11,727 bases of DNA from JAZTYK01 sp045636925 (GTDB lineage: Bacteria > Bacillota > Clostridia > Oscillospirales > Butyricicoccaceae): positions 1 through 11,727 of the forward strand of contig JAZTYK010000034.1 of assembly GCA_045636925.1 (NCBI GenBank). The letters run 5' to 3'. Position 1 is the first letter of the stretch. Every line of letters starts with the position of its first letter. This document shows positions 1-7,526 of the stretch, piece after piece. The translations under genes and the position numbers were made by a program. Below the pieces are notes generated by a model. The model searched no databases, was not told where the DNA came from, and saw only the letters and a list, made by a program, of their open reading frames with translations.

Positions 1-1786
1 GGTGCTGCATTTCGCCATCCACTTCCTTGCCGTAACGGACTCGGATAGGAGCGTGCAGGCCCACATTGCCATCAGCGTAAGCTGCGATGGCCTCGTTAAC
101 GCTGGAGTAGTTCAGCACAGGGCGGAACTTAGCGATTGCCTTACCCTCAGCGGCAGCAGCTTTGTTTGCAGCTACAAACTCGTCAGCATCCACCAGGGAC
201 TCTGCTACCAGACCGGTTTCGCCTGCATCGGTAACGAATACAGTCTCTGCGCCCTTCTCAGCCTTGCCCAGGCGGACATAGGTCAGGTAGTAAGCGCCCA
301 GGATCATATCCTGCGTCGGCACGGTAACAGGCTTGCCGTCCTGAGGACGGAGCAGGTTATTAGCGGACAGCATCAGCATTCTTGCTTCTGCCTGAGCTTC
401 TGCGGACAGCGGCACGTGAATAGCCATCTGGTCACCGTCGAAGTCAGCGTTAAATGCGGTACAGCAAAGAGGATGCAGCTTCAGTGCGCGGCCTTCCACC
501 AGGATGGGCTCAAATGCCTGAATACCCAGACGGTGCAGCGTAGGCGCACGGTTCAGCATAACGGGATGATCCTTGATGATATCATCCAGTGCATCCCAAA
601 CCTCGGTCTTGGCGCGTTCTACCATCTTCTTTGCACTCTTGATATTGGTGGCAATGCCATCCTCTACCAGACGCTTCATGACGAAGGGTTTGAACAGTTC
701 CAGCGCCATTTCCTTGGGCAGACCGCACTGATAAATCTTCAATTCGGGACCGACAACGATAACGCTACGGCCGGAATAGTCAACACGCTTACCCAGCAGG
801 TTCTGACGGAAGCGGCCCTGCTTGCCTTTCAGCAGATCGGACAGGGACTTCAGGGGACGGTTGTTGGGACCGGTGACGGGACGACCGCGACGGCCGTTGT
901 CAATCAGGGCATCCACTGCCTCCTGCAGCATACGCTTCTCGTTGCGAACGATGATATCGGGAGCGCCCAGCTCCAGCAGGCGCTTTAAGCGGTTATTACG
1001 GTTAATGACACGACGATACAGATCGTTCAGGTCACTGGTGGCAAAACGGCCACCGTCCAGCTGCACCATGGGGCGCAGTTCGGGGGGAATGACGGGAACA
1101 ACGTCCAGAACCATCCACTCGGGCTTGTTACCGGAGATACGGAAGGCCTCGACGACCTCCAGACGCTTGGTGATGCGGACACGCTTCTGTCCGTTGGCGT
1201 CCTTCAGTTCGGCGCGCAGTTCTTCGGACAGGGCCTCCAGATCGATTTCAGCCAGCAGCTTTTTAACAGCTTCGGCACCCATCTCGGCCTGGAAATCATC
1301 CTCGTACTTTTCACGGAAATCCCGGTACTCCTTCTCGCTCAGCACCTGCTTCTTGATCAGGGGGGTATCACCGGGCTCGGTGACGATATAAGATGCGAAA
1401 TACAGTACCTTTTCCAGCAGACGGGGGGACATATCCAGGATCAGACCCATACGGGAAGGAATGCCCTTGAAGTACCAGATGTGGGATACGGGAGCGGCCA
1501 GCTCGATGTGACCCATGCGCTCACGGCGCACCTTGGCCTTGGTAACCTCAACGCCGCAGCGATCACAGATCTTGCCCTTGAAACGGACCTTCTTATACTT
1601 GCCGCAGTGGCACTCCCAGTCCTTGGTAGGTCCAAAAATGCGCTCGCAGAACAGACCCTCGCGCTCGGGCTTCAGGGTGCGGTAGTTAATGGTCTCGGGC
1701 TTCTTTACTTCGCCGTAAGACCAACCTCTCATCATGTCGGGAGAAGCCAAACCGATTTTAATTGCTTCAAAAGTCATATCAGCCAT
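1..1786 (-). CDS. rpoC: RNA polymerase beta' subunit, N-terminal 595 codons (3' end outside window)
   Basis: Beta' subunit of RNA polymerase, which holds the catalytic magnesium and acts with alpha2, beta and omega in the cytoplasm. The translated part (about half of the usual ~1200 residues) begins MADMTFEAIKIGLASPDMMR. Cys59, Cys61, Cys74 and Cys77 form the N-terminal zinc ribbon. The catalytic NADFDGDQ loop is at residues 446-453, with Asp448, Asp450 and Asp452 as magnesium ligands (bases about 431-445). The RGRPVTGPNNRPLKSLSD and KQGRFRQNLLGKRVDYSGRS blocks lie around residues 300-341. Start chosen: ATG at 1784-1786, preceded by AGGAG nine bases upstream; the in-frame ATG three codons later has poorer spacing. 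It follows rpoB after 17 bases, so the two are co-transcribed. No frameshift is visible. The 595 codons contain one TTA (986-988) and no CTA or TCA. Confidence 0.98.
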   Translation of the reverse strand, partial: MADMTFEAIKIGLASPDMMRGWSYGEVKKPETINYRTLKPEREGLFCERIFGPTKDWECHCGKYKKVRFKGKICDRCGVEVTKAKVRRERMGHIELAAPVSHIWYFKGIPSRMGLILDMSPRLLEKVLYFASYIVTEPGDTPLIKKQVLSEKEYRDFREKYEDDFQAEMGAEAVKKLLAEIDLEALSEELRAELKDANGQKRVRITKRLEVVEAFRISGNKPEWMVLDVVPVIPPELRPMVQLDGGRFATSDLNDLYRRVINRNNRLKRLLELGAPDIIVRNEKRMLQEAVDALIDNGRRGRPVTGPNNRPLKSLSDLLKGKQGRFRQNLLGKRVDYSGRSVIVVGPELKIYQCGLPKEMALELFKPFVMKRLVEDGIATNIKSAKKMVERAKTEVWDALDDIIKDHPVMLNRAPTLHRLGIQAFEPILVEGRALKLHPLCCTAFNADFDGDQMAIHVPLSAEAQAEARMLMLSANNLLRPQDGKPVTVPTQDMILGAYYLTYVRLGKAEKGAETVFVTDAGETGLVAESLVDADEFVAANKAAAAEGKAIAKFRPVLNYSSVNEAIAAYADGNVGLHAPIRVRYGKEVDGEMQH

Positions 1787-1803
1787 ATTACTCTTCTCCT
1801 CTC

Positions 1804-4800
1804 TTACATATCGGCAGTGCCGTCAGAATAGCTGTCTTCGGCCAGATCATCATATCCGGCATCAAAGTCATAGGTCTCTTCGGCGACAGCATCACCGTTT
1901 TCATCTTCGATACCAAAGCCGGCATTTCTGAAGTCCTGGGCACTGTTATCGCCGTAGGTCTCGTCACGCAGGATCTTTTCGAAGTTGTCGTCATCATCCT
2001 CGATGACCAGGTTGATTTCTTCCATGTTCTTATCCAGCACACGGATATCCAGACCCAGAGACTGCAGTTCCTTCACCAGAACCTTGAAAGACTCAGGCAC
2101 ACCGGGCTTGGGTACATTGTGACCCTTAACGATGGCTTCGTAGGTCTTCACGCGGCCCACGATATCGTCGGACTTGACGGTAAGGATCTCCTGCAGGGTG
2201 TAGGCTGCGCCGTAAGCCTCCAGGGCCCAAACTTCCATCTCACCGAAACGCTGACCGCCGAACTGTGCCTTACCACCCAAAGGCTGCTGGGTAACCAGGC
2301 TGTAGGGGCCGGTGGAACGTGCATGGATCTTGTCGTCGACCAGATGATGCAGCTTCAGGTAGTACATGTAACCCACGGTGACGGGGTTATCAAAGGGCTG
2401 GCCGGTACGTCCATCGTACAGAACGGTCTTGCCGTCTACGATCTTCAGGCGGCCTTCCTGACGCAGACCCTCACGGTATTCGAAGTTTGCCTTCTCTTCC
2501 TGGGTCAGTTCACGCAGGGACTTTTCGCCGGACTCTGCATCGGTGACTTCTTCATAAATACGCTTGCCCAGGATGCTGTCTTCCATGCACTCTTCGCGCA
2601 TGACATCACGGCTGAGGCCGGCAGCGATCTGCAGGGCACGGATATCTTCTTCCTTGGCACCGTCGAATACAGGAGTTGCGATCTCGATGCCCAGGGCACG
2701 GGCGGCGTAACCCAGGTGGACTTCCAGAACCTGACCGATGTTCATACGGGAAGGAACGCCCAGGGGGTTCAGCACGATGTCCAGAGGACGGCCATCGGGC
2801 AGGAAGGGCATATCTTCCTGAGGCAGGATACGGGAAACAACACCCTTGTTACCGTGACGGCCTGCCATCTTGTCGCCCACAGAAATCTTACGCTTCTGGG
2901 CGATGTAGCAGCAAACCTTCATGTTAACGCCGGGGGTCAGCTCGTCGCCGTTGGCACGGGTAAAGACCTTGACATCAACGATAGTACCGCTCTCGCCGTG
3001 GGGTACACGCAGAGAGGTATCACGGACTTCACGTGCCTTTTCACCGAAGATGGCGCGCAGCAGGCGCTCTTCGGCAGTGAGTTCGGTCTCGCCCTTGGGA
3101 GTGACCTTACCCACCAGAATGTCGCCGCTGCGGACTTCGGCACCGATGCGGATGATACCGCGCTCGTCCAGATCGCGCAGGGCGTCTTCACCCACGTTGG
3201 GGATGTCACGGGTGATCTCCTCGGGACCCAGCTTGGTGTCACGGGATTCGATCTCGTACTCCTCAATGTGGATAGAGGTATAAACGTCTTCACGAACCAG
3301 ACGCTCGTTCAGCAGAACGGCGTCTTCGTAGTTGTAACCTTCCCAGGTCATGAAGCCGATCAAAGCATTCTTGCCCAGAGCAATTTCGCCCTGGCTGGTA
3401 GCGGCGCCATCAGCAATGACATCGCCCTTTTCCACACGTTCACCCACGCTGACCACAGGACGCTGATTGACACAGGTGCCCTGGTTGGAACGCATGAACT
3501 TGATGAGCTTGTGGGTCTTTTCACCCAGCTCGTCGTAACGAACGGTGACGGAATCTGCAGACACACGGGTAACAGTACCGGAGCCCAGTGCCAGAGGCAG
3601 AGTGCCGGAGTCGACAGCAGCCTTGTATTCCATACCGGTTGCAACCACGGGAGCTTCGGTGACCATCAGAGGAACAGCCTGACGCTGCATGTTGGAGCCC
3701 ATCAGGGCACGGTTTGCGTCGTCGTTCTCCAGGAAGGGAATGCTTGCGGTAGCAACGGAGACCATCATACGGGGAGAAACGTCCATCAGATCCACGCTGT
3801 TGCGCTCGACCTCGATGATTTCAGCCAGCTTACGGCAGGTTACGCGCTCTGCCTTGATGCGGCCGTTCTCATCCAGGGGCTCATTTGCCTGGGCGATGAT
3901 GTACTGATCCTCTTCGTCAGCGGTCATATACTTGACTTCGTTGGTAACAACGCCGGTCTCCTTGTCGATGATGCGATAAGGAGCCTCGATGAAGCCGTAG
4001 TCATTGACACGGGCAAAGGTGGCCATGTAGGAGATCAGACCGATGTTGGGACCTTCGGGAGTCTCGATGGGGCACAGACGGCCGTAGTGGCTGTAGTGAA
4101 CGTCACGGACTTCGAAGCTTGCACGGTCACGGGACAGACCGCCGGGGCCCAGAGCGGACATACGACGCTTGTGGGTCAGCTCGGCCAGGGGGTTGGTCTG
4201 ATCCATGAACTGGCTCAGGGGGCTGGAACCAAAGAACTCTTTGATGGCAGCGGTAACGGGACGGATGTTGATCAGGCTCTGGGGGGTGACGGAATCCAGA
4301 TCCTGGATGGTCATACGCTCGCGGATGACACGCTCCATACGGCTGAAGCCGATGCGGAACTGGTTCTGCAGCAGCTCGCCTACGCTGCGCAGGCGGCGGT
4401 TGCCCAGATGGTCAATGTCGTCCTGAGTGCCGATACCGTAGGTCAGGCAGTTCAGGTAGTTGATAGAAGCCAGGATATCGTTAGGAGTGATATGGTTGGG
4501 AACCAGATCCTGTGCATTGTCACGGATGGCATCCAGCAGCTCATCGCCCTGGTACTGCTCCATCAGCTTCTGCAGCAGGTCGAAGCATACACGCTCCTTG
4601 ATACCCAGCGCAGCCTCGTCGCACTGTACGAAGTCCTGCAGGTGAACCATGCCGTTGGAGAAGACCTTGATTTCCTTGCCTTCAACCTCAACCCAAACTT
4701 CGTTGATGCCCAGCTTTTCGAACTTGTAGCCCAGTTCGCGGGTGATCTTGATGCCGGGTTCGGCAACCACTTCACCGGTCATGGGATCAATGACGGGACG

Positions 4801-5670
4801 AGCCAGCTTCTTGCCGGCCAGACGCTTGGACAGAGCCATCTTCTTGTTGAACTTATAACGGCCAACAGCAGACAGGTCATAGCGCTTGGGATCGAAGAAC
4901 AGGTTGTTCAGCATGCTCTCGGCGGAATCCACCGTGGGGGGCTCGCCGGGACGCAGACGCTTGTAGATCTCGATCAGAGCTTCTTCACGGTTCTTGGCAG
5001 CGGTATCCTTGTCCAGAGTGGCCAGGATACGCTCGTCCTCACCAAAGAGTTCGCGGATCTCGGCATCGGTCTCAACGCCGATGGCACGGATCAGGCTGGT
5101 GACGGGGATCTTGCGGTTCTTGTCGATACGGACATAGAAAATGTCGTTGATGTCGGTCTCATACTCCAGCCATGCACCACGATAAGGGATGACGGTAGTG
5201 GTGTAGATGTTCTTTTCGGGACGGTCGGTATTGATACCGTAGTACATACCGGGGCTGCGGACGATCTGAGAAACGATGACGCGCTCTGCACCATTAATAA
5301 TAAAGGTGCCGCTTTCGGTCATCAGCCGGAAATCTCCCATGACGATCTCCTGCTCTTTGATCTCTTCAGTCTCCTTGTTGCGCAGGCGGATACGGACACG
5401 CAGCGGTGCGGCGTAAGTGGCGTCGCGCTCCTTACACTCGGTCACACTGTACTTGGGGGTGTCTTCCAGGGTGAAATCCAAAAAGCTCAGTTCCAGATTT
5501 CCGGTGTAGTCGGTGATTACACCGACATCCTGGAACACACTGCGAAGACCTTCATCCAGGAACCACTGGTAGGACTTCTTCTGCACCTCAATGAGGTTGG
5601 GCATTTCCAGGATCTCATCGACTCTGGCGAAGCTTTTACGGATCTTTCTTCCGCAACGGATGTCTTTCAT
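1804..5670 (-). CDS. rpoB: RNA polymerase beta subunit
   Basis: Complete 1288-residue beta subunit, in the normal range for Firmicutes. Landmarks: the rifampicin pocket at about 482-511 (SSPLSQFMDQ, then THKRRMSALGPGG), with Asp490, His500 and Ser505 in the usual drug-sensitive state; CPIETPEGPNIGLI at about 533-546; EGYNYEDA at 777-784; GDKMAGRHGNKG at 932-943; and the C-terminal GGKAQFGGQRFGEMEVWALE block from about 1133. After residue 1215 comes a tail of 73 residues with 26 Asp/Glu and only 3 Lys/Arg. Start chosen: ATG at 5668-5670, with GAGG six bases upstream, giving MKDIRCGRK. A GTG at 5680-5682 (four residues longer, MRQS-) has AAGGA six bases upstream and cannot be excluded. Stop TAA 1804-1806. 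No TTA, CTA or TCA codon occurs in the gene, so an uninterrupted open frame lies opposite it. rpoC follows; rplL is not upstream. Confidence 0.98.
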   Translation of the reverse strand: MKDIRCGRKIRKSFARVDEILEMPNLIEVQKKSYQWFLDEGLRSVFQDVGVITDYTGNLELSFLDFTLEDTPKYSVTECKERDATYAAPLRVRIRLRNKETEEIKEQEIVMGDFRLMTESGTFIINGAERVIVSQIVRSPGMYYGINTDRPEKNIYTTTVIPYRGAWLEYETDINDIFYVRIDKNRKIPVTSLIRAIGVETDAEIRELFGEDERILATLDKDTAAKNREEALIEIYKRLRPGEPPTVDSAESMLNNLFFDPKRYDLSAVGRYKFNKKMALSKRLAGKKLARPVIDPMTGEVVAEPGIKITRELGYKFEKLGINEVWVEVEGKEIKVFSNGMVHLQDFVQCDEAALGIKERVCFDLLQKLMEQYQGDELLDAIRDNAQDLVPNHITPNDILASINYLNCLTYGIGTQDDIDHLGNRRLRSVGELLQNQFRIGFSRMERVIRERMTIQDLDSVTPQSLINIRPVTAAIKEFFGSSPLSQFMDQTNPLAELTHKRRMSALGPGGLSRDRASFEVRDVHYSHYGRLCPIETPEGPNIGLISYMATFARVNDYGFIEAPYRIIDKETGVVTNEVKYMTADEEDQYIIAQANEPLDENGRIKAERVTCRKLAEIIEVERNSVDLMDVSPRMMVSVATASIPFLENDDANRALMGSNMQRQAVPLMVTEAPVVATGMEYKAAVDSGTLPLALGSGTVTRVSADSVTVRYDELGEKTHKLIKFMRSNQGTCVNQRPVVSVGERVEKGDVIADGAATSQGEIALGKNALIGFMTWEGYNYEDAVLLNERLVREDVYTSIHIEEYEIESRDTKLGPEEITRDIPNVGEDALRDLDERGIIRIGAEVRSGDILVGKVTPKGETELTAEERLLRAIFGEKAREVRDTSLRVPHGESGTIVDVKVFTRANGDELTPGVNMKVCCYIAQKRKISVGDKMAGRHGNKGVVSRILPQEDMPFLPDGRPLDIVLNPLGVPSRMNIGQVLEVHLGYAARALGIEIATPVFDGAKEEDIRALQIAAGLSRDVMREECMEDSILGKRIYEEVTDAESGEKSLRELTQEEKANFEYREGLRQEGRLKIVDGKTVLYDGRTGQPFDNPVTVGYMYYLKLHHLVDDKIHARSTGPYSLVTQQPLGGKAQFGGQRFGEMEVWALEAYGAAYTLQEILTVKSDDIVGRVKTYEAIVKGHNVPKPGVPESFKVLVKELQSLGLDIRVLDKNMEEINLVIEDDDDNFEKILRDETYGDNSAQDFRNAGFGIEDENGDAVAEETYDFDAGYDDLAEDSYSDGTADM

Positions 5671-5822
5671 CGATTGCCTCACTCCATTTCCTTCGTTTTA
5701 TCTGAATTACTTGATACACGTGGGTTCGTTGTTTGTTTTGAAGTCTTCCCTCTTGCCTTTTGCAGCGTTTTTTGCTACAATTCTCAAGAGATAGTACCCC
5801 AAATTACAACATAAATTCTCAG
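5671..5822 (-). promoter_or_regulatory. rpoB 5' leader (about 150 nt, inferred)
   Basis: Stretch between the inferred transcription start (about 5822) and the rpoB ATG. It is A/T-rich near the promoter and purine-rich near the gene (AAGGAAATGGAGTGAGG as ribosome site). I see no strong attenuator hairpin, no long leader ORF and no recognisable L10-type binding fold. The octamer AATTCTCA (plus strand) occurs at 5779-5786 and 5814-5821, and its inverted form TGAGAAT at 5845-5851. Confidence 0.5.
5753..5781 (+). promoter_or_regulatory. Possible plus-strand promoter facing the rpoB promoter
   Basis: TTGCCT at 5753-5758, a 17-base spacer, and TACAAT at 5776-5781 with TG one base before it (extended -10). 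It would start RNA near 5788, running toward the hairpin at 5897-5923 and antisense to the rpoB leader and promoter. The -35 matches the consensus at only four of six positions, so this is a weak call. Confidence 0.3.
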
Positions 5823-5828
5823 TTTTAC

Positions 5829-5857
5829 ATTGTAGCACTAAATTTGAGAATCGTCAA
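5829..5857 (-). promoter_or_regulatory. Sigma-A promoter of rpoBC
   Basis: On the minus strand: TTGACG (-35, 5852-5857), exactly 17 bases, TACAAT (-10, 5829-5834), preceded by TG at the extended -10 position. Start expected near 5822. The -10 element lies between ATTCTCA and TGAGAAT arms (5845-5851 and 5815-5821), which could be an operator. Confidence 0.8.
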
Positions 5858-5896
5858 GCATAATTTGGAATAAATTTGTGCATTTTTGGAATTGAC

Positions 5897-5923
5897 AAGC
5901 GGCGTGGAGAACCCACGCCGCTT
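5897..5923 (+). terminator. Hairpin terminator, plus-oriented by its T-run
   Basis: 11-bp perfect stem (AAGCGGCGTGG paired with CCACGCCGCTT), loop AGAAC, followed on the plus strand by TTTTTGTATATTTT. On the minus strand it is followed only by TTGTCAATT, so it is much better as a plus-strand terminator, though no plus-strand gene precedes it. It may also back up the end of the minus-strand M20 transcript. Confidence 0.65.
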
Positions 5924-5965
5924 TTTGTATATTTTCTCAAAGAGACCATATGTTGTTGTGACGCT

Positions 5966-6003
5966 AAGAGGTCCGCTCCCCTAACAAAAGGAGCGGACCT
6001 CTT
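5966..6003 (-). terminator. 14-bp perfect hairpin after the M20 gene
   Basis: Perfect inverted repeat AAGAGGTCCGCTCC / GGAGCGGACCTCTT with a 10-base loop, starting 16 bases after the amidohydrolase stop codon. It has no clear T-run on either side (CTCTTAGCG on minus, CTCTTTATG on plus). It may act as an intrinsic terminator, a 3'-end stabiliser, or a copy of a dispersed palindrome. Confidence 0.55.
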
Positions 6004-6019
6004 TATGCCTTGGTTTTGT

Positions 6020-7108
6020 TTAAAACTGTTCTGCCAGAGTCTGGAAATAGTCTGCGCCATGGATCAGGGCACTGTCGTCAAAATCAAAGTTTGTGGAGTG
6101 AGCGGCAGGCGCGTCGCCGATGCCCATAAACACAAACAGGCCGGGCAGATAGCGCTGGTACCAAGAAAAGTCCTCGGCGCCCATACTGGGCTTGGGCATA
6201 TGCCGGATGGGTGCAAGTTTGCCGACAGCCTCGTACAGATCCTCGGGGTTCCATACCGCAGGATAACCCTCGCCGATGTCAACCTTGACGGTACATCCGG
6301 TTTCTTCCTGTACATTGGCGCAGATGGCATAAATCTGCTCCCGCAGGGAGAAGTAAAGATCATCCTCATAAGCACGCAGTGTGCCCCGGATCTCGGTATA
6401 CTCGGCCACAGCATTACCCACGGTACCGCTATGGAACTTGCCGATTTTGATGAGCCGCTTGGTATCCGGGGGCAGACGATGGTCCAGTGCCATAATGCGG
6501 CGGTGGATCTCCATGCCGGCAGCCATGGCATCCTTGCCCAGATAAGCTTCGGACACGTGGACAGACTGACCAAAAACATCAATCTTCATGCTGCTGGAGC
6601 GAATCATCATGGGTCCGGGGCAACTCCACAGGCTGCCCTTTTCCATACCGGCCCAAACGTGCAGACCAAAGATGGCACGGGCATTATATTCGGCAAACAC
6701 ACCGGACTCACAGATGTCCTTGGCGCCGCCTCCACTTTCTTCTGCCGGCTGGAACACCAGCAGCACATTATTTTTGCAAGTCTTCATGGCATCCAGACGG
6801 CGAGCCAGCTCCAGCAGAATGGCCATATGACCGTCGTGACCGCAGGCATGCATCTTGCCGGGATGGGTGGAAACATAGTCTGTGTCATTATCTTCCATCA
6901 GCGGCAACGCATCGGTATCACTGCGGAACGCGATGGTACTGTCAGATCCAAAGTCAAAGTAGGCGCACAGCGAGCTTTTTGCCGGTGAAAACACCTTGCA
7001 GCTTAATGGCGCAAGGCTATTCTGCAGATAAGCCAGCGTCTTGGGGGTATCTTTATCCAGTTCCGGGATGCGGTGCAGGGCCCGGCGGTCAAGGATGATT
7101 TGTTCCAT
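6020..7108 (-). CDS. M20 (peptidase M20D) family amidohydrolase
   Basis: Metal-dependent hydrolase of 362 residues that cleaves an N-acyl amino acid amide; the family includes hippurate hydrolase, N-acetyl-diaminopimelate deacetylase and aminoacylases. Probably cytoplasmic: no signal peptide. Motifs in order: LHRIPEL (11-17), RSDTDALPL (62-70), HACGHDGHM (87-95), QPAEES (120-125), GLHVW (148-152), the lid-domain histidine in GQSVHVSE (His184), GAEDFSWY (310-317) and AHSTNFDFDD (336-345). Expected metal and catalytic residues Cys89, His91, Glu123/Glu124, His150 and His337 are all present. ATG at 7106-7108 has GGGAGG eight bases upstream. It is a single-gene unit with its own promoter (7154-7182). 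At 362 residues it is slightly short for the family (about 375-400) but complete at both ends. The substrate cannot be read from the sequence; no lysine-pathway neighbours are present. Confidence 0.93.
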   Translation of the reverse strand: MEQIILDRRALHRIPELDKDTPKTLAYLQNSLAPLSCKVFSPAKSSLCAYFDFGSDSTIAFRSDTDALPLMEDNDTDYVSTHPGKMHACGHDGHMAILLELARRLDAMKTCKNNVLLVFQPAEESGGGAKDICESGVFAEYNARAIFGLHVWAGMEKGSLWSCPGPMMIRSSSMKIDVFGQSVHVSEAYLGKDAMAAGMEIHRRIMALDHRLPPDTKRLIKIGKFHSGTVGNAVAEYTEIRGTLRAYEDDLYFSLREQIYAICANVQEETGCTVKVDIGEGYPAVWNPEDLYEAVGKLAPIRHMPKPSMGAEDFSWYQRYLPGLFVFMGIGDAPAAHSTNFDFDDSALIHGADYFQTLAEQF

Positions 7109-7153
7109 GGAGAGGTCCTCCCTTTATAAGTTGGTTTGTTGATCTGTACCTTT

Positions 7154-7182
7154 AATATAATATATTGTTGCCGGAGTGTCAA
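7154..7182 (-). promoter_or_regulatory. Sigma-A promoter of the M20 gene
   Basis: Minus strand: TTGACA (7177-7182), 17 bases, TATATT (7154-7159). Start expected near 7147, giving a leader of about 39 bases with GGGAGG as ribosome site. Confidence 0.85.
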
Positions 7183-7190
7183 ACAGAGAA

Positions 7191-7223
7191 AAAGCACCGG
7201 CGGGTCCCCCCTGCCGGTGCTTT
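7191..7223 (-). terminator. Intrinsic terminator of the mscL unit
   Basis: 14-bp stem (AAAGCACCGGCGGG with CCTGCCGGTGCTTT, one G-T pair), loop TCCCC, followed on the minus strand by TTTTTCTCT. It lies 9 bases after the small-protein stop codon. Confidence 0.88.
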
Positions 7224-7232
7224 GCATCATTG

Positions 7233-7490
7233 TTACTTCTTTTTGCCAAAGAGGCTGCCCAGAGCTTTTTTGCCCAAGTCTTCCAGCTTATCCTCGATGA
7301 CATCGTCCAGATCATCCAGCTTGATCTTTTTCTTGATGGCATCCACCAGCTTTTCGAGCTGCTCTTCGGGCAGCTTTACACCCAGCAGATCCTCTACGGT
7401 GTCGATGGGATCTTTTTTGAACTTGGCAGCGATCTTTTTGTCTCCTTTGATCTTTTCTACCAGATCTTCCAGCTTATCCATAATATCCAT
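7233..7490 (-). CDS. Small charged helical protein, 85 residues, downstream of mscL
   Basis: Very charged, Lys/Asp/Glu-rich protein of 85 residues with no Cys, no signal peptide and no membrane segment. It is predicted mostly helical: an N-terminal helix (about 1-25), a central block KKDPIDTVEDLLGVKLPEEQ (25-44), a second helix (44-57) and a Gly/Lys-rich tail ending GSLFGKKK. The pattern 'K-D-P, then LLG-V-x-LP-E/D-x-x, then helix' resembles small uncharacterised clostridial proteins and, distantly, Nif11/NHLP-type leader folds. That is memory-based family resemblance, not proof, and no function is assigned. ATG at 7488-7490 has AAAGGAG nine bases upstream; a second ATG three codons later is too far from it. 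It follows mscL by 36 bases and precedes the terminator, so it is the second gene of that unit. Confidence 0.82.
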   Translation of the reverse strand: MDIMDKLEDLVEKIKGDKKIAAKFKKDPIDTVEDLLGVKLPEEQLEKLVDAIKKKIKLDDLDDVIEDKLEDLGKKALGSLFGKKK

Positions 7491-7526
7491 AAAGTGATTC
7501 TCCTTTATGCAATGGTATGTGATGGC

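Noticed and set aside
5671..5682. GTG at 5680-5682 as the rpoB start
   Set aside because: Possible (AAGGA six bases upstream), but the ATG at 5668-5670 has its own GAGG at good spacing and is the more usual start codon. Kept as an alternative in the rpoB entry.
1762..5814. 1350-codon plus-strand open frame
   Set aside because: It lies in exact register opposite rpoB codons and arises because rpoB lacks TTA, CTA and TCA. Its residue mix is that of an antisense shadow.
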